Below, one piece after another: positions 45,548 to 55,622 of a stretch of 64,000 nucleotides of DNA. The translations under genes were made by a program, and so were the position numbers. This DNA comes from Isoetes taiwanensis (Eukaryota; Streptophyta; Lycopodiopsida; Isoetales; Isoetaceae). The notes below the pieces were generated by a model. It searched no databases. It was not told the origin of the DNA and worked only from the letters and a program-made list of their open reading frames with translations. The first letter of the stretch is position 1; the number at the start of each line of letters is the position of its first letter. Location of the stretch: assembly GCA_021234155.1 (NCBI GenBank), contig JAJEKV010000071.1, forward strand, positions 3,098,483 to 3,162,482, in the 5' to 3' direction.

Positions 45548-46131
45548 AACAAAGGATTAGTAAAGGATTTCTTCTTGGAGTTTTTGGAGTCCCATTCCAT
45601 GGCCAACTTCCGAGCAGCGCGAAGCCTCTTATCGTCATCGCTAAGATTGACCAGATCGCCCAATTCATAGCACTCAGCAACTTTCGACCCTTCACGGTCC
45701 CTAATCAACACAAGCTGCTTCCTATTACGTAACAATGTATTACTTTTATCGATCAACTGCTTGACTGGGGGCTCCAAAGCCTTCTGAAGCCGGAGCTTGC
45801 TCTCCAAATCTGAAAACACATCTTCTACCTCGTTCAAGAAGTCAAATTGCTTCATGTTGCCCTCGAACTTCAAGGCAGGGGTGCGGCTCTTCTTGCTCTT
45901 ACGCTCGACATCCTCCTGTAGCGCCGAAATCTTAGCCTCTAGCTCTGCCAAATGATCTGTCTTCGCATTGGCCAGCCGTATTTCCATGGCCCTAGCCCAT
46001 GCCGGGGCTTCAGCAAGATCCGGGGCAGCTGGAGCAGGTGGGGCAGCCGGGGTAGGAGGAGCATTCGATGGGCCGGCCTCATCGCGGCTCTCCATGGGAC
46101 GCTTCCCAAGCCTAATGCTTCCACGAGTCAT
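45331..46131 (-). CDS. YR retroelement Gag-like protein
   Basis: 266 codons. The N-terminus is Ala/Pro rich (residues 20-45), then a predicted coiled coil (AELEAKISALQEDVERKSK, 62-80), a helical middle, and one CCHC zinc knuckle: Cys196, Cys199, His204, Cys209 (CX2CX4HX4C). It probably binds element RNA in a cytoplasmic particle. ATG at 46,131 follows directly after the short leader left of the nested LINE. The C-terminal 50 residues overlap the RT frame. Confidence 0.85.
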   Translation of the reverse strand: MTRGSIRLGKRPMESRDEAGPSNAPPTPAAPPAPAAPDLAEAPAWARAMEIRLANAKTDHLAELEAKISALQEDVERKSKKSRTPALKFEGNMKQFDFLNEVEDVFSDLESKLRLQKALEPPVKQLIDKSNTLLRNRKQLVLIRDREGSKVAECYELGDLVNLSDDDKRLRAARKLAMEWDSKNSKKKSFTNPLLCFICQRPDHRAAACPARLLLSFCTSAMVLDWIQNGYALPWHSSPPPPTLGPALTIDLHFKRLSLFALPYRT

Positions 46132-46230
46132 CTACAATGCCAAAGGTCAGAAAAAACAACCAGACAACAACCGCAGAAACATAACCTGCTAGACAACAAC
46201 TGCAAAAACATAACATGCAGATAGCAGAGA

Positions 46231-46276
46231 AGCTACCATCGAAAAACAGAGCAGGAAGGAAAACCGAGCAGGAAGG
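46231..46276. repeat. Left flank repeat of nested LINE
   Basis: AGCTACCATCGAAAAACAGA and the following bases recur at 51,746-51,793 with few changes. It is a candidate long target duplication of the LINE, although ACAGAGCAGGAAGG is itself a local tandem motif. Confidence 0.65.
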
Positions 46277-46280
46277 CAAA

Positions 46281-46312
46281 ATAGAATAGAATAGAATAGA
46301 ATAGAATAGAAT
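46281..46312. repeat. TAGAA pentanucleotide tail of LINE
   Basis: Six to seven TAGAA units (plus strand) at the LINE 3' end. Short-repeat tails replace poly(A) in several LINE clades. Confidence 0.95.
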
Positions 46313-46474
46313 ATGATTTTATCGTCCACGGAGACCAACTGGCCTATGGGACCCAAGTACAAAGAGAGAGCAGCAGCGATATTACTACCGATTAAAAACC
46401 CCCCACCAAGGGTTTTTGGGAAAAACCTTAGTAGCAATAAGGATCTTTGACATCTTGCCTGCTTATATACATAA
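46313..46474 (-). other. LINE 3' UTR
   Basis: TTATCGTCCACGGAGACCA and CTGGCCTATGGGACC on the plus strand are shared with 63,555-63,600, which defines the family's 3' UTR. Confidence 0.75.
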
Positions 46475-49400
46475 TCACAAGTACAAACTTGAGGTTAATG
46501 TCCCGGACGGGGGGCATAACTGAGTCCGCGTATCCATTACCTCCCGGAGGTACGATCCCAACAAGCCTACAGAGGCCGTGCTCAGTAGCTCATGCAAGGC
46601 CTGATGGGGCACAACTAACCGAGCATCTGGGGCCCGATATGCTCGCATTACCGAACAGGCCCGAAGGGCGTGACTTTCATCCTCAATGGCGCCCTGTTGA
46701 CAGTGCTGACAGACTCTGTCCTCACGCGGCTCCCGAATCCATCTCCATGTCTCAATGCAGAGGTGGTGTGCACCTGTCGCGAATGGAAGCAATCACCTGG
46801 CGCTTTTCATGGGTAGATGGGTGCGCGGTAGTGGTGTGGGCCCCTCGTGAGCATGGGATTAACTGCTTTGTCGATAATTTGCCACCTTGACATGTGACGG
46901 GGCCTCTGCATCCCAAAGCTTGGCCATGAAGCAAGCATCCAAATCTTGCTTCAAGGCAACGCGTTCCTTGGTGTATGCACCGGTCCACATCGTGTGCTGC
47001 ACATTCTATAGCGAAACCACCGGGCTTGCTTGTCTTTCCAAAGAGGCTTTGAGTCAGTCGCCGGGCCCCATCGCCACTTTGCCAAAGCAAGGTTGGGCAG
47101 CCGGGCTTCATCCATAGCCACCACCTTCCGGAAGTAAATAATGTGACGTTCAGTAGCAGCCCTCTCGTAATGGAAGGAAGCCCGCCTCCTGGAGCAAGAT
47201 CGATATGGGACCGTGGATTTCACTCCCGGTGCGGGGCCAAGAAGGCCTTCACGTACTGCTCTAGATCGTTCCAAGTGGTGAGGGATATCAGCGCCCCCAC
47301 ACTTCGCCCCATAGAGGAGGACCGGTTCAACCAAGGCCCCGAACAAGTGTGCTGGTGACCCCATCCATCTGACTACGCCTTGTATTTGTTGTTTTGCATT
47401 GCATCTGGGGCTTTCCGGCTGCAGTGACCCGTAACCCGATGGATGCATCCCGGTGTGTGGTAGTAGAAAAGTCAATGCCCAAATACTTATAAGATCGAGC
47501 CACCTCCACTACCTGCTTACGGTAAGTGAATGAGGGAAGGCGTGGGTGCTTGGATGATGGGACCAGCGAACACCCTTGTCTTGGCCAAGTTAACTCTCAT
47601 GTCGGTGAATTGGCGCGAAAGTGTCCAAAGCATCCGGTGGCGCGTTGCATGTCCTCCGGGGTATATGCGAAGGCGGTCAACATCATCGGCATATATGAGT
47701 TGCGGATTATGTGGTGCATCAACCGGCGCCTCCCCGTGCTCGGCTAGCCATTCTTCTAGCTGGTCAATGTACAAGCCGAAGAGCGTCCGGGATAGAGGGC
47801 AGCCACGGCGCACCCCAATGCTACTTTAACAACGGGCTCCCCGACAGGTGTGAGGCGGCCGGAGCAAGCCTCATTATAGTCTGTATATAGCATTCGCAAG
47901 TCGACGGGGGTCCCTAGTCGCCTCTCAATCGTCCCACAACTTATCCCGAGGCACTTTGTGGCAAAAGCCTTTGGCGAAATCCACAAAGCAACGATGCAGT
48001 TCTAAGGCCGATTCGGCTATCCTCTATGAGTGTTCGCGAGTGAAGATATGGTCAATAGTAGAATGCCTGCGGCGAAGCCTTACTGCGTGAGAGAGCCCTC
48101 CGTAATCACTTCTCCATCCTCTGCCCAAAGTGTCAATCGCGCTCAAGAATCCCGGCAAGCAACTTGGCAAAGACGAACCCGACCATAATGGTGCGATAGT
48201 TGGCTGGGCTATGGGGTCCCCCGCTTTGTATATGGGCACAACTCTACCGGTAGTCCAAAGGCGGGGAAGCCTTCTTGCAATGCCCCGTTGAAGAGTCTTT
48301 GTGAGAACCGGCACCATTGGGGGCCCGCCCACTTGAGAAGCTCTGCACGCATACCATCCAAATCTGGCTGCCCTTCCGTTAGCGGCGTTGCGGGCCCATT
48401 ATGACATCCCCTTCAGTAATGACCCGATTGCTAGGCACATGCTCATGAGAGGTACTTGGTGCCCGCTTCCCATTGGGTCATCACAGTGCTGCAAAGTATC
48501 TCACCCATTGTTCCGGGTAATATTTCACGTGGGTCGTGCGGGCTTACTCAAGACCTTTCTCCGAAGGCCCTAGGGTGGCAGTCTAGAAGACCAAACATCA
48601 TTCTTTGGTGCTCGCTTAAAGGTACCTGGCTTTCTTGGTCTTGAGGAAGGAGCGGTATTGACGGGACGGCTGCTTGGGCGAATGGTGGGGTCCAAAGACT
48701 TGGCGAGCCATCGTTTCAGCTCCCGACATTAGATCATCGAACCCGTGATTGCGGGGAAGGTGGTTGCAGCCCACGTGGATCGTCGAGGCGGCCTCTCCCA
48801 AAAGCATCTGTCCCCTACCCTCGGAAGGAGCCGGTTCAGTGGGCCGTCTCTTTGTTGAAGTGTGGGGAGTTGCAGCACTCCCGGCAGCTCATGCTCAAGC
48901 ATCCTCGCATAGACCGCCGCATGATCATAGTCCAGACGCAACCGTGGTACATGGGGTGTTGGGGCAATGGGTGCTCGGTTGGCCTGCCAATCTATCTGCA
49001 AGAACATGGGCTGATGGTCGGAGTCTACTTCCTCGTCCCGGCCACCTGTCCCGACAACCGGCGAAAGTGATCAAGTGTAGGCATTGCTCGTCTGCTAGCA
49101 CGTAATCCACCACACCGTGCCGCCCCACGGTTCTCCGTCTACAAGTGAAGCGGTGGAGGGGCGACCAGCGTATGCCAGCCCATTGCAAATGACCAGGTCA
49201 AAGATACTGCCCAGCAACAGCAGCTGCCGGCCATACCGTGTCACCTGGCTGTCATCTGACGCCCTTGGCCAAACCATCTCTGCGGGGTCCATTTGCAACA
49301 CATCCTCAGCTAGAGGTGCGAATTTTGGGATCTGCTCTGCCCCCGTGCGCGCATTGAAATCTCCAAGCAACATGACCTTGCCCAATTGTCTGTACTGCTG

Positions 49401-49804
49401 TATGTCATCATATAGATCGACATAGGGCTCCTGCCTGCCCACATCCAAGTGCGTGTGGTAAAAGTTGCTCTCAGCATGTGGGAAGTAGCAAGCCGCCACA
49501 AAGAGAGGGCTGCCATCGCCGTTTCTGCACTTCATTACCCACGGTATCTCTTTGTGCACATGCGCCTTGCTGCAGGGGAGAGACCGATTGGGCCAAGGCC
49601 GTGCGGTAGTAACACGCAAATTCCTCCGTGTCCTCGCGTTTCTGGTGCGGTCATTGAAGACGAGCGAATGGCGGTATCTGGCAAATCGGTAGCTTTGTGA
49701 CCAGATGTTCCCATGTTTCCATGAGGAAGATAAGGTCCATGTCCATGGCGATGGTGAGATGTCCCCTTACGCCATGGAAAGCCACGGCAATTCCAGGATA
49801 CCAC
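46475..49804 (-). pseudogene. LINE ORF2 (endonuclease-RT), multiply frameshifted
   Basis: Pieces in minus sense: MVSWNCRGFPW (49,535-49,804), then an AP-type endonuclease core with VMLLGDFNARTG (49,095-49,619) and DYVLADEQC (48,925-49,188). RT pieces follow: 48,024-48,332 (KTLQRGIARRLPRLW, VVPIYKAGD) and 47,517-47,813 (RRGCPLSRTLFGLYIDQLEEW, catalytic LIYADDV). The C-terminus at 46,475-46,792 has a zinc knuckle, CQHCQQGAIEDESHALRAC (CX2CX8HX4C). At least four frame changes separate these parts. Catalytic residues in the surviving pieces look normal. Clade is not certain: L1-like by its ORF1, jockey-like in RT wording. Confidence 0.85.
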
Positions 49805-49822
49805 GCTGGAGAGGCACGATCC

Positions 49823-51400
49823 CTATTTAGTGGCATGCATCGCCACTTCAGGTCCGGTGGTAGTGGTGGTCCCAGGGGCGGAAGATGTGGATGCCCGGGC
49901 TGCTGGGGCCCCCTCAGACGGGGCTTGAGGGGCCGGAGTGCCTGCATCCCTGTTTCGCTGCCTAAATTCCCGCATCCTTCCACGGACCAGCCCCGCTGCC
50001 CCTCCATGTCTGCGGCGGTCCCTCGACTTTGGCCACTCACGCCGGGTCTCTTCTTCGTCTTTGGGGTCAAGTCCCTCAATGTCTGAGCCGTCCCCTTCAA
50101 CTTCCGCCCTGACCCAAGATGGCCACCCGCCTCGCACGCTCTCAAGCGTGAAGATGACCACCGGGCCGTCCAGTGCGTGAATTCCATGACGACTCGCCTT
50201 TCCAATGGTCACAGGTGCTGGGAACATCATCCGATCCAAGATCTGTGTCTGGAGTCGGGAAGTGAGATGTTTTTCCGACTCCTCTGTCAGGCCTCGCACT
50301 ACCACATTGCGGCTCCTGCGTCTCTGTTCCTGGAGTTCGGCGGGGGCCGCACCAGGTGTTGGTTGAGGTGGGTGAGGCATAGGCTGTGGCCGGCGCCGGG
50401 GTGGTGGCGGCCCGGCGTGATCTGATGTGTCCGCAGCATGTGTTCCAGGTTGACGTCCTGTAGGTTGGTGGGTTCGCGGGGTTGGTGTGTTCTTTGCTGT
50501 GGTTTCTGTTCTCCGGAGTCTGGAGCTCAGCTCTTGCAGGACGTTGTCATGTCTTGCCATCTCCCGCGTGCAATGGCGGAGTTGCTCATGTGCCTCGGCA
50601 TGGAGGCCCTTGCCTTGCTGGGCAACGGCCGCCCGAAGCTCCTGTAGCTCCCGATCTCGTGCTAAATCCTTACTCCGAAGAGCGCTCAGTTCTGCCTGGC
50701 TAGCTTCCAAAGCAGCCTGGAATCCTTGTCTCACAGTGGCGGCCTCCGCAACCTCTGACAGGAGGGCGGCCTGTGCTCCTCGTGCCGTGGCCTTAGCCTC
50801 CTCAACCTCGGCCTGGATCCGAGACAGGGTTACGAGTGTCTCCTGCTCTACCCGGTTCCTGTCCTGCGTCCCAGCTTCCATAGCTGCCAACACGGTGTCT
50901 ACACGCCCCCTCATATCTGCAAGCTCCTGCTGGTATTGCTGTCTGTCAAATTGTAGCAAGTGGATGCTATCATCTCGCACGTCGTCAGCGATCCTCCAAT
51001 TCTGTGATTCGTCGTTTTTCTGGCACCAACTGCCTGCGCAACATCCGAGATGTTATGTTCTCCACCTCTGTCGGGAGGCCTGCAAGGCGTGCACTGTTGG
51101 CCTCAACCCTCGCCTGGATGCGGCTCCAAGGTTCGACTGGCGGATTGCCTGTGTGGCCCGCCTGTCGGGTCGACTGGGCCTTGGCTCGGGCCTCCCTCTT
51201 CATGGAAGACGTCTCTCCCTCTCTTGCTCGCCTCTTCCTTGGTGGCCCCGCTTCATGGTCTTCCCCAGAGGGCTCTGCCTGCGTGGGGTCAACCGGTGGT
51301 TGGTGTGTTTGGGCCTTCCCAGGATGGGTTGGTGTGGTCTGAGGTAGCTCACCAACTAAGTGTGGGTCCACACACGGGACTGTGTCTGTGGCCATGACTT
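49823..51400 (-). pseudogene. LINE ORF1 (coiled coil plus RNA-binding domain), one frameshift
   Basis: RNA chaperone-like ORF1. The first part (to 50,985) likely starts at MATDTVPCVDPH near 51,395, is Pro/Thr/Arg rich and ends ITELEDR at a frame change. The second part (49,823-50,980) has a long Ala/Glu/Arg coiled coil (residues 1-150), a Pro-rich hinge, then NVVVRGLTEESEKHL, which looks like the start of an L1 ORF1p RRM-type fold, and a charged C-terminus. Distance to ORF2 is short, as in other two-ORF LINEs. Confidence 0.75.
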
Positions 51401-51429
51401 GGGGTATGACTTGGGCGACGACTCCTAGA

Positions 51430-51720
51430 TATCTAATGTGTACCGGCTGCCACTGAAACAAAGTGCAGATTTGAGCACTGAAACAAAGACAAGTACACTT
51501 TTGGAAAGCTCTCTGAACCAGCTTTCCAACAAGCCCAATCACATGAAAATCTGACATTGGATGTTAGAGATACAGTCCGTCGAAGTGTCTACCGATTGCC
51601 ACAGAAACCCTAGCACACAGCCCGGAAAAGTGCCAATTTGAGCACAGAAACAAAGCCAAGCATGCAGGTACCATACACCGTTGGAAAGATCTCTGAACCA
51701 GCTTTCCAACAAGCCCAAGA
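51430..51720 (-). repeat. 180-bp tandem monomers upstream of LINE ORF1
   Basis: GAACCAGCTTTCCAACAAGC occurs at 51,515 and 51,695, with preceding GAGCACWGAAACAAAG and GCCACNGAAAC also in register (period 180 bp; units diverged). Such tandem 5' units act as promoters in some L1 families; no activity is implied here. Confidence 0.7.
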
Positions 51721-51745
51721 GCAGGAAGGAAAACAGAGCAGGAAA

Positions 51746-52909
51746 AGCTACCATCGAAACACAGAGCAGGAAGGAAAAAAACAGAGCAGGAAGGATGGAA
51801 CAGACAATCGTTGGGGAAACAAACCAAGTAACTAGAAACATGGAGCAGAAAAGGTGAGGTCAACCACAGGGGATTAAACATGAAACCGAGAAGAAGAGGA
51901 GCTCCCATGCGCACAAAAAGAGCGAGAGCAGCAGGGGTTAATCACTGCAGCAGGCCAAAACGGATCAGAGATGCCCGAGGGGGCTACAGAGCCTGCCGAA
52001 ATCAAGGGGAGAGCTGGGGAACCTGTGAACCAAAAGGAACAGAGCAAGGTGTGGCATAATCTGCTCAAGACAAGTGTTGCAACAACAACTAAGAGCAATA
52101 GAAAAACAAAACCAACTCACGAATCGAATAGGAACCCAAATACGCCCAATTGCAACTGGCATAAGCAGCACCATTGCAGGGAAAGCTGAAAAACCCGCTG
52201 CTCCCGGCCAGCTACTGGCTGTGCACTGACGCTAAGCTGCACCTGAATAGACAGAGCTCACCGCTAGAAAGCCAAGACCCACCCACCGCAGGGGGTCAGT
52301 CACGGAGAGCCGGACCTGCCAAGATAACAACCACCTACATCAAAAATAATCCTGCCAGGAGGCTCCCGCTCAGCTCAAGGCACCGCCCAAACGCGGCCAG
52401 GCTAAGCAGGCTGGAACCGACCAAGCAGGGGAGGGGAAAACTGCAAGACCGGCCCTGGAGCAGCCAAGCAGCACCACTCCGGCCAGTGGAAACCTAGGTG
52501 AGACACCAAACCTGGCCCAAACCGTCCCCACAGGCGAATCCAACAGAGAAAAACCATGAGAGGCTGCAGAGCTGGTAGGCTTACTCTGCATGGCAAAATC
52601 AGAAACAAGAACGAAGCCCGGAGAGGGCAACAACCAAAGAAAATCAGAGGGGGCACATACAACCCGAAAGGTGGAAACTAGGCTTAAGGCAAAGCACACA
52701 CAACAAGCCGCATCCAGAGGCAATCAAAACGCCCATGAACCCTCCGTAATCCCGGTAGCTGGGGAGGTGCCATAGGCAGGCGATCTCCAATCTGAGGAGG
52801 CCCGGTAAACCATACAGAAGAACGACGACGTACCTGGAAGGAGTGCGTACCTGGAAAGGAGTGCTACAGTCAGAAACTGATCAGTGGACAAACACCAAGA
52901 AGAGGGGGC
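51746..52909 (-). other. 5' leader of YR element (right of nested LINE)
   Basis: About 1.16 kb between the LINE and repeat A. Purine-rich, no credible frame in minus sense. Together with 46,132-46,230 it forms the leader ahead of gag. Confidence 0.6.
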
Positions 52910-53050
52910 GACGAAGGGAGAGACGCTCTAAGACGGCTGATGGAGAATCCCAAGAGGGGGCAGGGTATAAATACATGAAGGAGGGAGACAGCTCAACTAG
53001 ACTCAAGAAGCGGATTTATCTGCTTATCTTGAAACGCAGATAAATCGTAC
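52910..53050 (-). repeat. YR element direct repeat A, 5' copy
   Basis: 141 bp, 98 percent identical to 42,331-42,471. Inverted 10-bp arms at 53,013-53,022 and 53,037-53,046. Only three bases separate it from the target duplication, so it marks the element's 5' end. Confidence 0.93.
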
Positions 53051-53069
53051 CTATCAACACTATGAAGGA

Positions 53070-54480
53070 CTTGGCTTGGGCCTTCCCAGTCGTCGAAATG
53101 ACTTGGTACTGACTCCCAGCATTCTCGGAATCAATAGCAGCAAAGATGTGGCACTCACCCTGGATGTAGTCGGGGGCATCTTCATCGTCGATGTCCGTGG
53201 GTGTCTCCCATCCTCCTAGCTCTGCTAACACCATATTCATCACCAATGGAAAATTATGTGTCCGATGCCCTGGCTGGAAGCACCTGAAGCACAACTGCTT
53301 TTCAATACATTCCTGCTTCTTCTCCTTGGAGATGGACTGTAAGAATTGCTTTACTGCCTTTGAGCAGTTGGAACCACCTCCTTGCTTTTTGAAGCTGACT
53401 TGCTTCTTATCCTGCTTGCCAAAGTTTGCGTTGCCTTGCTTCCCATGATTTGCATTGTACTGAGGTCTGTTAGCTGCTGGGCTTGTTGCTCTTGGACTGT
53501 AGCTTCATGTAGCCTTCCCCTTGTCCTGATAGTACTGATGCCTGGGCCCACTCACTTAAGGTCCCGTTCCTTGCAAGCTCACTGCTTTAGACTCTGCTTC
53601 TGACACTGTTCTGGGGTTTATTGCTCTCACCAGCTTCCTGATCTCCTCATTCAAGCCTTCGATGTACCCCTCCACTGCATGTCTTTCACTCAATTTTGGC
53701 ACATAGAGCCTCAGCCTCATGAACTCTTTGGTGTACTTCTAGACTGTCTTATTGCCCTGCTGCAACCTGTAGAACTGCTGCATCATATGACTGTGTTCCC
53801 TTGGCACATAAGGACGCTTAAATGCTTTGGCGAACTTCTTGAATCTGCAGCTATCTCTGCTTAACCCATGGGCTTTGGCATAGCCTTTCCACCAAATCCT
53901 GGCTGCTCCCTTAAGGTTGGCTGTTGCTACCCTGCCCGTGTCCTTATCCTTCATGCTATAAGCATTCCCATACTCCCTCATTTCATCCAACCATGCCTCG
54001 GCTTCCATCCCGGACCTGTTATCCCCTGAGAACTGTTCTAACTTCTTGGCTTTCCACACATTGCTCATTGCCGAGTCAACTTTCTTCTGATAGTCGGCTT
54101 CTGTCCTGCCCCTATCACGGTTGGGACCTCCCGGCGGTCCTGTCGCTCGTTCTCCTGCTCTTCAGATTCGGAGTCGGAGTCAGAACTAGAGTTGGAGGAA
54201 TCCGTGCTAGATGACCTCCTTCTCCGGCTTCTCTTCTTTGCTTTGTGTGCTCGGCCCGCCGGTGTTTCCGGTAGTTGGACATTCTGGTCTGGTCCCATTG
54301 CTGCCGCTTCTGCGAGCAAGGCTCTTATTTCGTAGATGTCCGACCTTATCTGAGATATTTCTTCTTCTGGGGTTGGTGCCTCGAACTCTTGGTACGGGTT
54401 CCTTGGCTAGAATTGCCTTGCCGGTGTATGGCCTTGTTCATGTTGTCCTCCTCGAGATTCCTAGGTACTCTAGTTGCATA
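53070..54480 (-). pseudogene. Chromovirus gag, inactivated
   Basis: Minus sense: an acidic, Ser/Arg-rich N-part (54,065-54,400; RSRRRRSSSTDSS), a frame change near 54,068, then the capsid-like KKLEQFSGDNRSGMEAEAWL and ARIWWKGYAKAHG (53,739-54,068), a stop at about 53,740, an R-Y-rich linker and a zinc knuckle beginning CFRCFQPGHRTHNF (53,250-53,294). Here the knuckle's last Cys is missing (HNFPL). It continues into KAQAKSFIVL, where the YR element interrupts, and resumes at 41,821 as the protease. It is the nucleocapsid precursor of the element whose pol is at 38.3-41.8 kb. Confidence 0.9.
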
Positions 54481-54658
54481 CACATTAGATTGCACTCTGA
54501 TGATTAGTTCTTTGTTTTGTTATTGCATTGGTTTGTTTGATGATATAATTGTGGGGACAAAATATATCAAGAGAACATGTGTAATATCACCATTTATATT
54601 CATAGGATATAATATTTTTACATTCAAAAATAGACATAGAGGATTGAAAATTTTAATT
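54481..54658. other. AT-rich spacer between upstream ORF and gag
   Basis: About 175 bp, much more AT-rich than both neighbours. It could be a small insertion or an intron-like remnant; no inverted ends or splice pair found. Confidence 0.4.
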
Positions 54659-55531
54659 CTATTCTTGGAATCTCCTATAAGCTGGGTTGTCCTCCAAGAA
54701 CTTCTTCACTTGGACTATGCCGACCGTTCGCCCTAAGTTCCTCAGGATGTTGGTGGTCGTGCCTCCTTGGAGTGCGGTCACCAAGTCTTCGACCCTTCTC
54801 TCTGATGTGTAGGCTGCGGTGACTACCAACCTGCCCTGCCGCCTATAAGGGACCGCGAAGTCGAAGATGCTTAGAGCTATTGTCCTCTTGACAAGGATGA
54901 CACGGTCGATGTTTGGGGCCATGCGAGCATGTCTTCCGAATCCTGAGAGGGCAATAAGCATAAAAACCCCTTCTTCTCCATGTGGGCTGAATTGGCGGTG
55001 TACGACCGCTATCCTTCCATCAGTGAGCAAAGGTAAATAGAACCTAAGGGCTTTGTCGTGCCCTGCCTCCCCTGCCTCCTCTCCGGATCTGATTGCAGCC
55101 CTGTGTCGTCCGGATTACTCATCCACCGGTACTGCTATCATTTCCCTGTAATCACCGAACATGGATTTAGAAGATAGTAAGTTGATGTTGCATCTATCCT
55201 GTTCGGCTGGTGCTGCTGTCGAGGTGCTGGGTAGAAGCGCACTCATTGTTTTCCCTCTGATTCCCATCCGCTCCTGGATTACTAAGAACTCCTCCTCTGT
55301 GGGCAACTCCTGTTGTGCCATCATCTGCCTGATGCCGGTGTAGGCTTCTATGTCTGTTGATGATTGGCCAGTGTACGTCCGGGCCTCCCTGATGCTGATG
55401 GAGAAATCCTGAGTTTCCTGGTCGATGAAGTCGTCGAGGTCCGGTTGCTGCGATAGGAGATCTAGGATCTCGTCTATCCTATAGCCCCTGTCCCTGCACT
55501 CTGGAAGGTTCTTGATGTCGTGTAGGCTCAT
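54659..55531 (-). pseudogene. Extra ORF upstream of chromovirus gag, unrecognised
   Basis: A single minus-strand frame of about 290 codons, closed once by TAA at about 55,115 and otherwise open (55,115-55,531 and 54,659-55,112 are in the same frame). The N-part is acidic and helical; the C-part looks like a beta-rich domain (GRIAVVHRQFSP; RQGRLVVTAAYTSERR). Its ATG overlaps the stop of another ORF in an ATGA arrangement (55,528-55,531). Chromoviruses normally have only gag-pol, so this is unexpected. Plant pararetroviruses carry movement-type proteins upstream and use ATGA overlaps, but I cannot claim homology. Confidence 0.55.
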
Positions 55532-55614
55532 GTCGCTTCTCCTTGGATGATTATCGGGGTTAGGCTTGTGATGCCTAGCCCAAGTGGTGAAGCTGTCCGT
55601 GTGGCTCTCAGCCT
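55528..55614 (-). pseudogene. C-terminal part of a second upstream ORF, split by hAT-like element
   Basis: Minus-sense frame LRATRTASPLGLGITSLTP, ending at the TGA that overlaps the next ORF's ATG. Its upstream part continues at 63,002-63,070 (DIIDVDPTQERQQAEEELQR) in frame once the inserted element and one copy of the 8-bp duplication are ignored. Beyond about 63,070 it gives way to R-family sequence. Product unknown. Confidence 0.6.
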
Positions 55615-55622
55615 CTCTTCAA

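Larger units (their letters stand above)
46277..51745 (-). mobile_element. LINE nested in the YR element
   Basis: A minus-strand non-LTR element with ORF1 (about 49,823-51,400), ORF2 endonuclease (about 48,900-49,804), RT (about 47,500-48,330) and a C-terminal zinc knuckle (46,475-46,792). The 3' end is a (TATTC)n tail (TAGAA units on the plus strand, 46,281-46,312) instead of poly(A). Frames are broken repeatedly in ORF2, so it is dead. It is GC-richer than the L1 at 17-21 kb and clearly another lineage. A sister 3' end lies at 63,540-63,680. Confidence 0.88.
41806..53069 (-). mobile_element. Tyrosine-recombinase (DIRS-superfamily) retroelement with nested LINE
   Basis: An 11,232-bp insertion (41,822-53,053) splits the chromovirus protease region at codons SFIVL. 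TCAACACTATGAAGGA (16 bp) is duplicated on both sides (41,806-41,821; 53,054-53,069). In minus sense it carries 141-bp repeat A, a leader, gag with zinc knuckle, DIRS-type RT/RNase H, tyrosine recombinase, a second copy of A and a 509-bp tail. No integrase, no protease and no methyltransferase domain are seen. These traits define YR retrotransposons; A...A plus tail resembles split direct repeats of PAT/Ngaro elements, but I could not find the second repeat pair. Minus its nested LINE it is about 5.8 kb. Confidence 0.92.

Noticed and set aside
48749..49105. Plus-strand frames across 46.4-51.4 kb
   Set aside because: They are antisense shadows of GC-rich LINE coding sequence on the minus strand.
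41822..53053. Interpreting the 141-bp direct repeats as LTRs of an ordinary LTR element
   Set aside because: No primer site or polypurine tract, no integrase, a 509-bp tail outside one repeat, and a tyrosine recombinase in place of integrase.
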